DNA from: Limnobaculum xujianqingii
GTDB lineage: Bacteria; Pseudomonadota; Gammaproteobacteria; Enterobacterales; Enterobacteriaceae
DNA: 64,000 nucleotides
Assembly (NCBI RefSeq): GCF_013394855.1
Contig: NZ_JABMLK010000001.1
Coordinates: forward strand, 2,499,501 to 2,563,500
Direction of reading: 5' to 3'
Below the pieces are notes generated by a model. It had not been told where the DNA came from. It did no database searches and saw only the letters and a program-made list of their open reading frames with translations. Made by a program: the position numbers and the translations under genes. Of this stretch, positions 18,713 to 28,918 are shown one piece after another (the first letter of the stretch is position 1; each line of letters opens with the position of its first letter).

Positions 18713-19575
18713 CAGCAATCCTCTGAACGCAAGGCCAGACCACAGGCCAGAACAAACTGTTGAGGTGCCTCAGGCAGTGGTGGTTGCATTTGCTGCAGAG
18801 CTACCAAAGGTGACCAACATTGAATATCAGAGGGAAAAGCTTCTGATGTCGGCAAACCACTGTAGCTAACCTGACTAACGGTATAACCGCTTATTTGTTG
18901 ATATGTTTGCCGGGCATGCTCGATTCGTTCCAAAACCGTCATCGAGTTATCAGGAATAACCTGATAATAGAGAGCATGATTCAGTGGTGAAACCAACAGG
19001 TACTTTTCATACAGTTGATGGACCAACAGTGAATCCGGTGATACACCACCAGACAATGCCATAGAGCGTAATATACAAGGTGTGGTATCAATAATATCGG
19101 GGGAAATATTGGCGCGAGCCAGCTCGGTTTTCCAATGTTCGATAACCGAACGCCGGGTTGCACTCACCACGATTTCTCCACTGGCTGATTGATTCGAATT
19201 TACGGAAGACATTAAACGGTAATCGACTGCTAATTCACGCGCAGCTAACGGAAACAGTTTGCTCATTGATGCTTCAACTAACCATGTCTGTTCCTGCAGA
19301 GACAAAGAGGGTTCAGGTAGCTTTATTGATTGTTGCAGAATCACTTCAGCAGGCAGTGCAATTCGCAAAGAAACACGCCTTGGTAAATTGCAACGCCACT
19401 CACTCAGAGCCGTCATGATTTCTGGCGAGAACATGGCTGTATTATCGCCAATACACAAAGGCGTCACCTGCTGATAATGCCAGTGACGCAACTGCCAACC
19501 ATATCGCCTGCGTTGTACTGCCAGCGCACAGAAGCTATCTTCCTGAATATCTAAGCCAACCTGCCAAATGTGCAT
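18712..19575 (-). CDS. hofM: pilus/DNA-uptake protein HofM (PilM-like)
   Basis: 287 residues from ATG 19575 (MHIWQVGLDIQ), which fits the HofM family start; GGAG lies 11 bases before it. An upstream in-frame start at 19635 would add 20 residues without a family match. HofM is a cytoplasmic actin-like PilM relative that binds the N-terminus of HofN. First gene of hofMNOPQ and divergent from mrcA, as in E. coli. Confidence 0.85.
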   Translation of the reverse strand: MHIWQVGLDIQEDSFCALAVQRRRYGWQLRHWHYQQVTPLCIGDNTAMFSPEIMTALSEWRCNLPRRVSLRIALPAEVILQQSIKLPEPSLSLQEQTWLVEASMSKLFPLAARELAVDYRLMSSVNSNQSASGEIVVSATRRSVIEHWKTELARANISPDIIDTTPCILRSMALSGGVSPDSLLVHQLYEKYLLVSPLNHALYYQVIPDNSMTVLERIEHARQTYQQISGYTVSQVSYSGLPTSEAFPSDIQCWSPLVALQQMQPPLPEAPQQFVLACGLALRSEDC

Positions 19576-19709
19576 AATCCGGAAATCTCCTTTTCTCTTA
19601 CTTTCTCTTATCCATTGATAAAAGAACGTATCCACAATGTCGTGTTGCCTTTATACTATCGACCGATTGTTTATAAACCACTCAATATCCATTGCATGGG
19701 AATTATCAG

Positions 19710-22328
19710 GTGAAGTTCGTAAAGTATTTGTTCATCATTGCAATTTGTTGCTTTTTTTTGGGAATTGGCGCGATTTTTGGCCTCTATAAATACCTTGAAC
19801 CGGAATTACCGGATGTTTCAACGTTAAAAGAAGTCAAACTACAGATGCCTATGCAGGTATTTAGCGCAGAGGGAGAGCTTATTGCTCAATTTGGTGAAAT
19901 GCGCCGTATTCCGGTGACGCTAAAACAAATGCCGCCTCAATTAATTCATGCATTTCTGGCAACAGAAGATAGCCGTTTCTATGAGCACCACGGTCTTGAC
20001 CCTATTGGTATTGCCCGTGCATTAGTCGTTGCTGTTGGTGCCGGTTCTGCCCAACAAGGGGCCAGTACCATTACTCAACAACTGGCAAGAAACTTCTTCC
20101 TTAGTCCAGAGAAAACCATTACTCGTAAGGCAAAAGAAGCCTTTCTGGCCATTCGTATTGAAAGATCGTTGACCAAAGATGAGATTCTTGAGCTCTATCT
20201 GAACAAGATTTATCTGGGATCACGAGCTTATGGTATTGGTGCAGCTGCACACGTCTATTTTGGTAAAGATGTCAGCCAACTGACATTAAGCGAAATGGCG
20301 ATGATCGCCGGTCTGCCAAAAGCACCATCCAGCTACAACCCGATCAACTATCCTGATCGAGCGCTGATTCGTCGTAATACCGTGCTTTATCGTATGCTGG
20401 AAGAGAAATACATTACTCAGCAAGAGTACATGGAGGCCAAGAATTCACCGTTGGTCGCCAATTACCATGAACCAGAAGTGGCATTTACCGCCTCTTATCT
20501 GGCAGAAATGGTACGCCAGGAAATGATTGATAGATTTGGTGAAAATGCTTATACCGATGGTTATAAAGTTTACACCACGATTACTAAATCCTTGCAGACC
20601 GCAGCAACTGATGCGGTGCGCAACAATATCATTGATTATGATATGCGCCACGGCTACCGCGGTCCTGAACACGTATTATGGAAAGGGGCTGAAACCCCAT
20701 GGGAAAAACAGCAGATTGTTGATTTCCTGAAAGGCGTTTCCAGCTATGGTCCTCTTGTTCCTGCTGTAGTAACAAAAGCGGAAGGTCAACAGGCTACCCT
20801 AATGCTTCACGATGGCGAAGCTCTGGCATTACCATTCTCAGCAATGCGTTGGGCCAGACCTTTCATTAACGATCGGGCAATGGGCGCCAGTCCAAGAAAA
20901 GTGACCGATGTCGTTAAAGCAGGTCAACAAATCTGGATCCGTAAGAGTGGCGAAAACTGGGTACTATCACAGGTTCCTGGCGTTAACTCTGCGTTAATCT
21001 CATTAGATCCCCATGATGGTGCTATAAAAGCATTAGTCGGCGGATTTGACTTTAACCAAAGTAAATTTAACCGGGTAACTCAGTCTGTTCGTCAGGCGGG
21101 GTCAAACATCAAGCCATTTGTGTATGCGGCAGCGTTGGATAAAGGGATGACCCTTTCTACACTGTTAACCGACTTGCCAATTACGCTAAATGTTGGTGGT
21201 GGCAGAACCTGGTCACCTAAAAACTCACCACCTACTTATGCCGGGCCTTTGCGTTTACGGGTTGGTTTAGGTTTATCCAAAAACGTAATGATTGTTCGCG
21301 CTATGCGCGCCATTGGTGTGGACTACGCTGCTGATTATCTACAGCGCTTTGGCTTCCCGGAACAAAATATTTCGCGGACTGAGTCATTAGCACTGGGAGC
21401 AGCATCATTTACTCCGCTGCAATTAGCTCGTGGTTATGCGGTGTTCGCCAACGGTGGTTATCTGGTAGATCCTTATTTTATCTCCAAAATTGAAGATGAT
21501 ACTGGCGCTATTATCTTTGGTGCTAAACCTAAGGTAGCCTGTGGTTTTACCTGTGATATCCCTGTGGTTTATGGTCCAACGGCAAAATCTCAGGCGCTGG
21601 TTAGTAACACTGTTGACCTGCACAATCAGGAAGATGCGGCAGCAACTGCAGCAGCCTTAGCGGCAGCTGCGACTGCAAACCCAGAACCAGCCGATCCTGC
21701 TGATGACAGTTCCGATGATGTCGACCCATTAACTGAGAATGCGGTTAACAATATTGCACCAGTGCCAAATCTGGCGAAAATTGATCCATCTAAAGTTCCA
21801 CCAGCAGATCCTTATGCTCCTCATGTTATCAGTTCAGAGTTAGCCTTCCTGGTACAGGATGCGTTGAAGAGTGATATCTCTGGTGAACCTGGTGGTGGCT
21901 GGAACGGTACCGGTTGGCGTGCGGCAAGGGACCTGAAGCGTAATGATATTGGCGGTAAAACCGGTACCACGAACAGCTCAAAAGATGCCTGGTTCTCTGG
22001 TTTTGGTCCATCTACCGTGACTTCCGTTTGGATTGGCTTTGACGATCATCGTCGTGGATTAGGTCGTGGTGAAGCAGGTGCACAGAGTGCTCAGCCGGCC
22101 TGGATTAACTTCATGAAGGTCGCGTTAAATGGCTTACCGGTACAGACCACGCCACAGCCGAAAGGCATTATCAGCGTAACTATCGATATGTCTACAGGGC
22201 AGCTTCCTGGCGGAGGTCGTAGCCGTTCAGAATACTTTATTAAAGGGACTGAACCAACCGCTCGTGCTTATTCTGAGGTTGGTACTACAGTAACCGACAG
22301 TGGTGGTAACACCCATGAGCTGTTCTGA
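19710..22328 (+). CDS. mrcA: penicillin-binding protein 1A
   Basis: 872 residues from GTG 19710 (VKFVKYLFII), the equivalent of the E. coli start; GGGA lies at the right distance. An in-frame TTG at 19692 is less likely. One N-terminal membrane helix. The GT51 transglycosylase domain has EDSRFYEHHG (Glu86) and GASTITQQLARN. The OB-like domain is followed by the transpeptidase domain with the active Ser465 in SNIK and KTGTTNSSKDAW. It makes and cross-links peptidoglycan at the inner membrane. An Ala/Asp/Pro-rich linker of about 60 residues (about 640-700) before the KTG box differs from E. coli. A bidirectional terminator follows. Confidence 0.97.
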   Translation: MKFVKYLFIIAICCFFLGIGAIFGLYKYLEPELPDVSTLKEVKLQMPMQVFSAEGELIAQFGEMRRIPVTLKQMPPQLIHAFLATEDSRFYEHHGLDPIGIARALVVAVGAGSAQQGASTITQQLARNFFLSPEKTITRKAKEAFLAIRIERSLTKDEILELYLNKIYLGSRAYGIGAAAHVYFGKDVSQLTLSEMAMIAGLPKAPSSYNPINYPDRALIRRNTVLYRMLEEKYITQQEYMEAKNSPLVANYHEPEVAFTASYLAEMVRQEMIDRFGENAYTDGYKVYTTITKSLQTAATDAVRNNIIDYDMRHGYRGPEHVLWKGAETPWEKQQIVDFLKGVSSYGPLVPAVVTKAEGQQATLMLHDGEALALPFSAMRWARPFINDRAMGASPRKVTDVVKAGQQIWIRKSGENWVLSQVPGVNSALISLDPHDGAIKALVGGFDFNQSKFNRVTQSVRQAGSNIKPFVYAAALDKGMTLSTLLTDLPITLNVGGGRTWSPKNSPPTYAGPLRLRVGLGLSKNVMIVRAMRAIGVDYAADYLQRFGFPEQNISRTESLALGAASFTPLQLARGYAVFANGGYLVDPYFISKIEDDTGAIIFGAKPKVACGFTCDIPVVYGPTAKSQALVSNTVDLHNQEDAAATAAALAAAATANPEPADPADDSSDDVDPLTENAVNNIAPVPNLAKIDPSKVPPADPYAPHVISSELAFLVQDALKSDISGEPGGGWNGTGWRAARDLKRNDIGGKTGTTNSSKDAWFSGFGPSTVTSVWIGFDDHRRGLGRGEAGAQSAQPAWINFMKVALNGLPVQTTPQPKGIISVTIDMSTGQLPGGGRSRSEYFIKGTEPTARAYSEVGTTVTDSGGNTHELF

Positions 22329-22349
22329 TAAATTTTAGAAAGTAAATGT

Positions 22350-22380
22350 AAAAAGGCCGTTCTACTGAACGGCCTTTTTG
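22350..22380. terminator. bidirectional terminator between mrcA and nudE
   Basis: AAAAAGGCCGTT-CTACTG-AACGGCCTTTTT is a perfect hairpin with A and T runs on both flanks, serving the convergent genes. Confidence 0.9.
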
Positions 22381-22950
22381 TTATTTCTTTGATGCTACGA
22401 TTCGCTGTCGCAGATATTCACGCGCTAAAAACAGGGCGCTAACATTACGCGCTTCATTAAAATCCGCTTCATTAAGCAAATCCATCATGGTTTCCTGCGG
22501 CCAGGTCACCAGCGTCAACGGTTCCGGCTCATCCCCTTCCAGCTTCCGGGCATACAGATCTTCGGCCAATACGATGGTCATGGTACTAGCAAAATAGGTT
22601 GGGGCCAACGTCAGCTTTGATAATATGGTTAGCTTTTTCGCACCATAACCAATCTCTTCCATAAGCTCACGGTTAGCTGCTACCAGAACATCTTCATCTG
22701 GTTCTACCAGACCTTTAGGGAAACCCAACTCATAGTCTTCAATAGCTACGGCATATTCACGAATCAATAAAATATCGTCACCAGTCACAGGGACGATCAT
22801 CACCGCCTGACGACCTTCCGGCAGCAGACGTTCGTAAACCCGGTTTTCTCCGTTGCTGAAAGCTAAATCAACTGATTGAATACGAAACATACGAGAACGC
22901 GCAATTGTCTCAACATTTAGTATTTGGGGTTTTTGCTGCACTTTACTCAT
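22381..22950 (-). CDS. nudE: ADP compounds hydrolase NudE
   Basis: 189 residues from ATG 22950 (MSKVQQKPQILNVET), matching the E. coli start, with GAGG ten bases upstream; an upstream start at 22980 is less likely. A complete Nudix box is present: Gly of GLVEP, then RELMEEIG. It hydrolyses ADP-ribose, AP3A and NADH-type nucleotides to remove toxic or signalling metabolites. Convergent with mrcA. Confidence 0.95.
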   Translation of the reverse strand: MSKVQQKPQILNVETIARSRMFRIQSVDLAFSNGENRVYERLLPEGRQAVMIVPVTGDDILLIREYAVAIEDYELGFPKGLVEPDEDVLVAANRELMEEIGYGAKKLTILSKLTLAPTYFASTMTIVLAEDLYARKLEGDEPEPLTLVTWPQETMMDLLNEADFNEARNVSALFLAREYLRQRIVASKK

Positions 22951-23298
22951 TAATGAAACCTCAGGGGTAATTCCTTTCATACAATAATAATGTTAGCTGG
23001 CTTATACTTATTATTACTGATAATATGAAACATTTATATGACAATATTTTGGAAGTGGCCCGCAATTCATCTTACTGGCTTTGTATTCTGGCTGATACCA
23101 CTTTACTATAAGTAAATGTTTACATCTGCTTTTTGATACCAACGCCAACTAAATATAAGATAGTACAGATAAACAAAACTGATGCGCTAAACATGTGCAG
23201 ATAAGAGAGTCTCTGACGACTACTCTCTGAATAAAAATTAAATCCCTATTTATTTAATATATATGACAGAATGGCAGGCCAACGAGTGAGAGTTATCC
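22951..23298. other. intergenic region between nudE and igaA
   Basis: About 350 A/T-rich bases holding the divergent nudE and igaA promoters. A short hairpin AGAGAGT...ACTCTCT lies near 23208-23229. No gene or defined operator is recognised. Confidence 0.35.
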
Positions 23299-25479
23299 AT
23301 GTTACCCAGTGATGATATAAGCATATTCACCATATTACTGCTTATCATTTTTATTGCGCTATCCGGCGTAGGGTTCTATCAATGGTTTATCCGTTGGAGG
23401 GCAAAAAATAATCAATCCCAAACCAGTCACCTGCCTTTTGTGCATAACAACACCCGTAAATTATCAACAGATGAAACGCTGGCCATCAGCGAATATCTGG
23501 AATTTTTGGAAAAAGTGCGTAAAGAGGGCAATAAATCAGGAAATTTCGTCAAATCTGCCCTGATGCCCTACAGTGATAATGTTTACGCTTCTAATTCTCC
23601 AATTATGTCGTTACCGTCCCCTGACGATAAAGAGAATATAAAACGCTATTACATTGATGGTATCGAAATTTATTTAGAACCTGAATGGATTGAATATATT
23701 GAAAATATCAATCAGGTTGAGATCGTCAAAACCCAAACTATTCCACTGGTTATTGCGTTAAACGGCCATAAGCTAACTGACTTTGTACAATCTAAACGCC
23801 CGAATGATGCTACTGCAATACCTCAACTTAAACACCCGTCACCAAAAGATAAAAACGACAGTGATAATGTGGAATTAATTCGTCTGCGTAAAGAGACTAC
23901 TGCCGAATACAATTTAAAGCCGAAAAAGAAGGTGTATCAGTCTCTCATTATCGCCCTCTCTTACATTATTTTGTTCTTTAGCCTGATTAGTTCCACTGAA
24001 ATTTTACCCTGGCTAGTGATTCTGGCGATATTGCTGTTAGGTATCGGAATCTGGCGTATGTTCCGCAGTGAGTTAAAGCAAACCCAATACAATATCCATT
24101 GTTTACGTGGTATTCCCAAACGTTGGGGACTCTTTGGTGAGTCGGATAACGGCCAGTTAACCAATATTTCTATTGGAGCTATCGACCTGATTTATCCGCC
24201 GCACTGGCAGCCTTATGTAGGCTACGATCTCGACCATAAAACCAATATTGATATTTATCTGAATCGTTATGTAGTTAAACAGGGGAAATTTCTCTCTCTA
24301 CATAATGAATCGGTTAATTTTCCGCTGTTTCACTGGGGAAAAAATCTGGTGCTGGCGCTAGCCTCATTGCTGGTTATCATTTTATTGCTAACTTCAATTC
24401 CCATGAAGCGCCCCCTGGAACTCAGTCTGGCCCTGTTGGACGGTTCAAAAAATATCAGCGTGACCTCGCCTGAACAATTGAGAACCTCACAGATTGAAAT
24501 CGGCGATCACTTAACCGTTCAGGGTTCCGGTATGTGTAGTATTCTGGCCATTTACCGTAGCGATATTCTTTATCCCTTCATGCCTTTTGACTGTACAGAA
24601 ATGTATTGGGGTTCATCCAATTTACCTTCTCTACCTTCATCTGAGGTGATTGATAATGCGCTTGCACTACTGGATACCATGAACTATCAGCTGAATCCGC
24701 TAAATAATCAGGCGATAAAAAATAATCCTGATCTGGCCAGAACCGCTGAACGCGCAGGTATGACCGTAGTACCAGACTTTTCAGACATTGTGCTAAAAAC
24801 CGAGAATTTATGTAAAGACTCCGGTGACTGTCACCGGTTAAAAGGGTCATTGCTGATTCTAAGCAACGAAAAAGACTGGGATGAGCTGGTAGAGAAATCG
24901 CAAATCCATTCATTGAAAGACACTGATGTTTTCCTACGGCCTGTAGCAGCAGATACGCTTCGTTCACAGGTTAACTCTATTGTTTCATCATTCTTTTACA
25001 GTCAGACCCATCAGGCAGCACAGGCGCTATACAATAAGCCGAAAGGCGGATTTTATATTCGTAATGACGATGATGAAAAACAGATGGTTGACGGTGACGA
25101 AATTAAAGAACTGACCAATCCAAGCATTCCTCTGGATACTCTGTATGACAATACAGCGATTAAACAATGGTTTGAGTTAAAACGCCTGTCGAATAAACTA
25201 CTGAATGCTCACTTCAGTTCCAGCGGCATTGTGATTGATATTCAACCTATTGAGAATGGTACTACCAAGATTTCACTGCACAGTGAATCCAGTCTGGTTT
25301 CATTCTGGCGTTATGTGGGTTCCAGCCTGTTATTTATCATTATGTCCTTGAGCCTGATTTATAACATCACGCTATTAATTATTCGGCTACGTAAAAATGC
25401 CCATCGAACAGAAAAAATTCAGGCTTATTACGATCGCTGTTTTGCCAAGGATTTCAGACATACTGTTCAACAAAGCTAA
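23299..25479 (+). CDS. igaA: IgaA, inner-membrane repressor of the Rcs phosphorelay
   Basis: A 726-residue multi-pass inner-membrane protein (E. coli YrfF has 711). Helices lie near residues 7-29, 213-250, 350-370 and 668-692. The periplasmic region, about 370-665, contains the conserved cysteines in GSGMCSI, FDCTEMYW, ENLCKDSGDCHRL. Motifs LRGIPKRWGLFGE and IDLIYPPHWQPY are strongly conserved with YrfF. It holds the Rcs envelope-stress system in check through RcsD. It sits upstream of hslR as in E. coli. Confidence 0.93.
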   Translation: MLPSDDISIFTILLLIIFIALSGVGFYQWFIRWRAKNNQSQTSHLPFVHNNTRKLSTDETLAISEYLEFLEKVRKEGNKSGNFVKSALMPYSDNVYASNSPIMSLPSPDDKENIKRYYIDGIEIYLEPEWIEYIENINQVEIVKTQTIPLVIALNGHKLTDFVQSKRPNDATAIPQLKHPSPKDKNDSDNVELIRLRKETTAEYNLKPKKKVYQSLIIALSYIILFFSLISSTEILPWLVILAILLLGIGIWRMFRSELKQTQYNIHCLRGIPKRWGLFGESDNGQLTNISIGAIDLIYPPHWQPYVGYDLDHKTNIDIYLNRYVVKQGKFLSLHNESVNFPLFHWGKNLVLALASLLVIILLLTSIPMKRPLELSLALLDGSKNISVTSPEQLRTSQIEIGDHLTVQGSGMCSILAIYRSDILYPFMPFDCTEMYWGSSNLPSLPSSEVIDNALALLDTMNYQLNPLNNQAIKNNPDLARTAERAGMTVVPDFSDIVLKTENLCKDSGDCHRLKGSLLILSNEKDWDELVEKSQIHSLKDTDVFLRPVAADTLRSQVNSIVSSFFYSQTHQAAQALYNKPKGGFYIRNDDDEKQMVDGDEIKELTNPSIPLDTLYDNTAIKQWFELKRLSNKLLNAHFSSSGIVIDIQPIENGTTKISLHSESSLVSFWRYVGSSLLFIIMSLSLIYNITLLIIRLRKNAHRTEKIQAYYDRCFAKDFRHTVQQS

Positions 25480-25639
25480 TATCAGCTTCTCGCTCTCAGG
25501 GCGAAATACCTTGATTTATTGTATTTCGCCCATATGTTGAAGTATCGGCTATTTTCATCCCCCGTTTCATGCTCCCGGCAAGCGTCAGAGCGAAGTTATC
25601 TATTTCATCGCTTGCCAGAGTCACTCAGGAGATTCAGTG

Positions 25640-26044
25640 ATGGCAAACTCACCCGAAGAACAGGATATTCGGCTCGATAAGTGGCTTTGGACTGCGCGTT
25701 TTTATAAAACCAGAGCCATTGCCAGAGAGATGGTTGATGGTGGCAAGGTTCATTACAACGGCCAACGTTCCAAACCCAGCAAACTAGTTGAGGTTGGGGC
25801 CGAAATTCGCCTGAGACAGGGGAACGATGAAAGAACCATCATCGTTAATGCCTTGAGTATGCAGCGCCGGGGAGCCAGTGAGGCACAACAGCTTTACCAT
25901 GAAACGCCAGAAAGCGTGACCAAAAGAGAAAACATATCTCAGGCACGCAAACTGAATGCGCTAACCATGCCTCATCCGGATCGTCGCCCGGACAAGAAAG
26001 AACGCCGTAATCTGATAAAATTTAAATATGGTGATGATGAATAA
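25640..26044 (+). CDS. hslR: heat shock protein 15, ribosome-associated S4 protein
   Basis: 134 residues from ATG 25640 with AGGAG eight bases upstream; a GTG one codon earlier is also in frame. The S4 RNA-binding domain occupies about 9-70 ([19 protein letters not shown]). The C-terminus is highly basic. Hsp15 binds 50S subunits that carry a stalled nascent chain and helps recycle them. Next to hslO in a conserved heat-shock pair. Confidence 0.96.
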   Translation: MANSPEEQDIRLDKWLWTARFYKTRAIAREMVDGGKVHYNGQRSKPSKLVEVGAEIRLRQGNDERTIIVNALSMQRRGASEAQQLYHETPESVTKRENISQARKLNALTMPHPDRRPDKKERRNLIKFKYGDDE

Positions 26045-26091
26045 TCTCCGGATGTTTCGAGAGTAGCCATTGCCTTAACGAGAGAAAACAC

Positions 26092-26976
26092 ATGCAAAAC
26101 GCAGATCTGTTACACCGCTATTTATTTGAAAAACATGATGTTCGGGGTGAGCTGATCTCGCTCAGTGATACCTATTGTCAAATTCTTGAGAACCATGATT
26201 ATCCGGTTGCGGTACAGCGCTTACTTGGTGAGATGCTGGTCGCCACCAGCTTGCTTACCGCTACGCTAAAATTTGACGGTGATATCACTGTTCAACTTCA
26301 GGGTGATGGCCCGGTTAAACTGGCGGTTATTAATGGCAATAATCTACAAGAGATGCGAGGTGTTGCCCGCCTTCAGGGAGAGGTAAGTGATAACTTCACG
26401 CTGAAACAAATGATTGGCAATGGTTATCTGGTTATTACCATCATTCCTAAAGAAGGTGAGCGCTATCAGGGCGTTGTAGGTCTGGAAGGTGAAACTGTTG
26501 CGGAATGTATTGAAGCCTATTTCCTTCAGTCTGAACAGTTGCCTACCCGCCTGTTTATCAGAACAGGGGCTTATCAAGGGCAAGCTGCTGCTGCCGGTAT
26601 GTTGTTACAGGTTCTACCTGCTCATAAAGGCAACGATAGTGAGTTCGAGCACCTGGCTACGCTGACAGAAACTATTAAAGGGGAAGAGCTTTTCTCTCTG
26701 AATGTTGAAGAAGTTCTACGTCGTTTATACCATGAAGAAGATGTCACGCTATTCGATGGTCAAAAAGTTAGCTTCCACTGTACTTGTTCCAGAGAGCGTA
26801 GCGCACAAGCCTTGATGGCTCTTCCACAAGATGAAGTGGACTCTCTGATTGCTGAAGAAGGGCATATTGATATCCACTGCGATTATTGTGGTAATCACTA
26901 CCTGTTTGAAAAAATGGATATTGATGCCTTACGATTAAATGGCAGCACCACATTAGAAAACGACACTCGTCATTAA
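26092..26976 (+). CDS. hslO: Hsp33 redox-regulated chaperone
   Basis: A 294-residue cytoplasmic holdase. The zinc/redox switch cysteines are present as CTC ([10 protein letters not shown]) and CDYC near the C-terminus. Oxidation releases zinc and activates the chaperone under oxidative heat stress. GAGAG lies upstream of ATG 26092. The gene follows hslR by 47 bases and ends in a strong terminator. Confidence 0.97.
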   Translation: MQNADLLHRYLFEKHDVRGELISLSDTYCQILENHDYPVAVQRLLGEMLVATSLLTATLKFDGDITVQLQGDGPVKLAVINGNNLQEMRGVARLQGEVSDNFTLKQMIGNGYLVITIIPKEGERYQGVVGLEGETVAECIEAYFLQSEQLPTRLFIRTGAYQGQAAAAGMLLQVLPAHKGNDSEFEHLATLTETIKGEELFSLNVEEVLRRLYHEEDVTLFDGQKVSFHCTCSRERSAQALMALPQDEVDSLIAEEGHIDIHCDYCGNHYLFEKMDIDALRLNGSTTLENDTRH

Positions 26977-26985
26977 TACACGCTT

Positions 26986-27022
26986 TGCCGGGAATGAAAT
27001 ATCGTTATTCCCGGCATTTTTA
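26986..27022 (+). terminator. hslO: rho-independent terminator of hslO
   Basis: TGCCGGGAAT (26986-26995) pairs with ATTCCCGGCA (27007-27016), followed by TTTTTAT. Confidence 0.9.
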
Positions 27023-27197
27023 TCTTTATTCTCTGCTCATATCCCTTCGTTAATCGCTTCACCTCTCAATTACCGAGATGTGGATCGCATCTTCTATCAA
27101 AATTTAGAACAATGTGCCGATCCTTGATAGTTATCTCAGTCACCGTCAGGAAAGCCTTTACAATAAACATCAGTATTCATCTTTTTAAGGAAAAATT

Positions 27198-28820
27198 ATG
27201 AGCACAACCCGTATCACTCCCCAAGTTCTTACTACCTACGGTATCCAAGACGCCACTGAGATAGTGTACAACCCAAGCTATGATTGCCTGTATAAAGAAG
27301 AAACTCGCCCTGATTTACAGGGATATGAGAAGGGAACAGTAACCACCTTAGGTGCTGTAGCTGTAGATACCGGTATTTTCACCGGTCGCTCACCAAAGGA
27401 TAAGTATATCGTTCGCGATGACACCAGCCGTGATACGGTTTGGTGGGCAGATCAGGGTAAAGGTAAAAACGATAATAAACCTATCACTCCTGCTGTCTGG
27501 GCCGAACTGAAAAAACTGGTTGCTAACCAACTGTCAGGCAAGCGTCTGTTTGTGGTCGATGCTTACTGTGGTGCTAACCCTGATACCCGCCTGAAAGTAC
27601 GTTTTATTACTGAAGTAGCATGGCAGGCTCACTTCGTGAAAAACATGTTTATCCGCCCAACGGATGAAGAACTTCAAAGTTTTGAGCCTGACTTTATCGT
27701 TATGAATGGCGCGAAATGCACCAACCCTAACTGGAAAGGGCAGGGTCTGAACTCAGAAAACTTTGTTGCTTTTAACCTGACAGAACGCATTCAACTGATC
27801 GGCGGTACCTGGTACGGCGGCGAAATGAAGAAAGGTATGTTCTCCATTATGAACTATCTGCTGCCATTAAAAGGCATTGCATCTATGCACTGTTCTGCCA
27901 ACGTAGGTGATAAAGGTGATGTGGCAATATTCTTCGGCCTGTCCGGCACCGGTAAAACGACGCTTTCCACCGATCCAAAACGTCAGCTGATTGGTGATGA
28001 TGAGCACGGTTGGGATGATGATGGCGTATTCAACTTTGAAGGCGGCTGCTACGCGAAAACCATCAAACTTTCCCAAGAGGCTGAGCCTGATATCTATAAC
28101 GCAATCAGACGTGATGCCCTGCTGGAAAACGTAACTGTGCGTGCCGATGGCAGTGTAGACTTTGATGATGGTTCAAAAACCGAGAACACTCGCGTTTCCT
28201 ATCCGATCTATCACATTGAAAACATTGTTAAGCCAGTTTCTAAAGCGGGACATGCGAAAAAGGTTATCTTCTTAACCGCTGATGCATTTGGCGTTTTACC
28301 TCCGGTGTCTAAGCTAACTCCTGACCAAACCCAGTATCATTTCCTGTCTGGCTTTACTGCCAAACTGGCAGGTACCGAGCGCGGTATTACAGAACCAACA
28401 CCAACCTTCTCCGCCTGTTTTGGTGCGGCATTCCTTTCATTACACCCAACTCAATACGCAGAAGTATTAGTAAAGAGAATGAAAGCGTCTGGCGCACAAG
28501 CCTATCTGGTTAACACCGGCTGGAACGGTACCGGCAAACGTATCTCGATTAAAGATACCCGCGCTATTATCGATTCAATCCTGAACGGTGAAATCGAGAA
28601 TGCAGAAACGATCCAACTGCCAATCTTCGATCTGGCGGTTCCAACCTCTCTGCCGGGCGTAAACCCAGCTATTCTGGATCCGCGTGATACTTACGCCAGT
28701 GAAGCAGAATGGAAAGAGAAAGCAGAAAAACTCGCAGACCTGTTTGTCACTAACTTTGATAAATATACCGATACCCCAGCCGGTGAAGCACTGGTTGCGG
28801 TTGGTCCAAAAGTGAAGTAA
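27198..28820 (+). CDS. pckA: phosphoenolpyruvate carboxykinase (ATP)
   Basis: 540 residues, the E. coli length. It converts oxaloacetate and ATP to PEP, CO2 and ADP in gluconeogenesis. The kinase-1a loop [11 protein letters not shown], the metal/substrate site LIGDDEHGW and [12 protein letters not shown] are clear. AAGGAAAA precedes ATG 27198. Single gene, ended by a hairpin at 28842-28865. Confidence 0.98.
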   Translation: MSTTRITPQVLTTYGIQDATEIVYNPSYDCLYKEETRPDLQGYEKGTVTTLGAVAVDTGIFTGRSPKDKYIVRDDTSRDTVWWADQGKGKNDNKPITPAVWAELKKLVANQLSGKRLFVVDAYCGANPDTRLKVRFITEVAWQAHFVKNMFIRPTDEELQSFEPDFIVMNGAKCTNPNWKGQGLNSENFVAFNLTERIQLIGGTWYGGEMKKGMFSIMNYLLPLKGIASMHCSANVGDKGDVAIFFGLSGTGKTTLSTDPKRQLIGDDEHGWDDDGVFNFEGGCYAKTIKLSQEAEPDIYNAIRRDALLENVTVRADGSVDFDDGSKTENTRVSYPIYHIENIVKPVSKAGHAKKVIFLTADAFGVLPPVSKLTPDQTQYHFLSGFTAKLAGTERGITEPTPTFSACFGAAFLSLHPTQYAEVLVKRMKASGAQAYLVNTGWNGTGKRISIKDTRAIIDSILNGEIENAETIQLPIFDLAVPTSLPGVNPAILDPRDTYASEAEWKEKAEKLADLFVTNFDKYTDTPAGEALVAVGPKVK

Positions 28821-28841
28821 TCGTCTTCAGTTAGTAAAATA

Positions 28842-28866
28842 TAAAGGCGCCAACTGGCGCCTTTAT
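28842..28866. terminator. terminator between pckA and envZ
   Basis: TAAAGGCGCC-AACT-GGCGCCTTTA forms a ten-pair hairpin between the convergent pckA and envZ genes. The flanking T run is only moderate. Confidence 0.8.
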
Positions 28867-28918
28867 AATGATGGTAAAATTCGATAGTTCAGCGGTCTAC
28901 CCTAAACCCCGGTCAAAG

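Noticed and set aside
27075..27145. CRP site upstream of pckA (TGTGG-N6-TCTTC)
   Set aside because: Only half of the consensus matches; catabolite control is likely from biology but the site is not convincing in the sequence.
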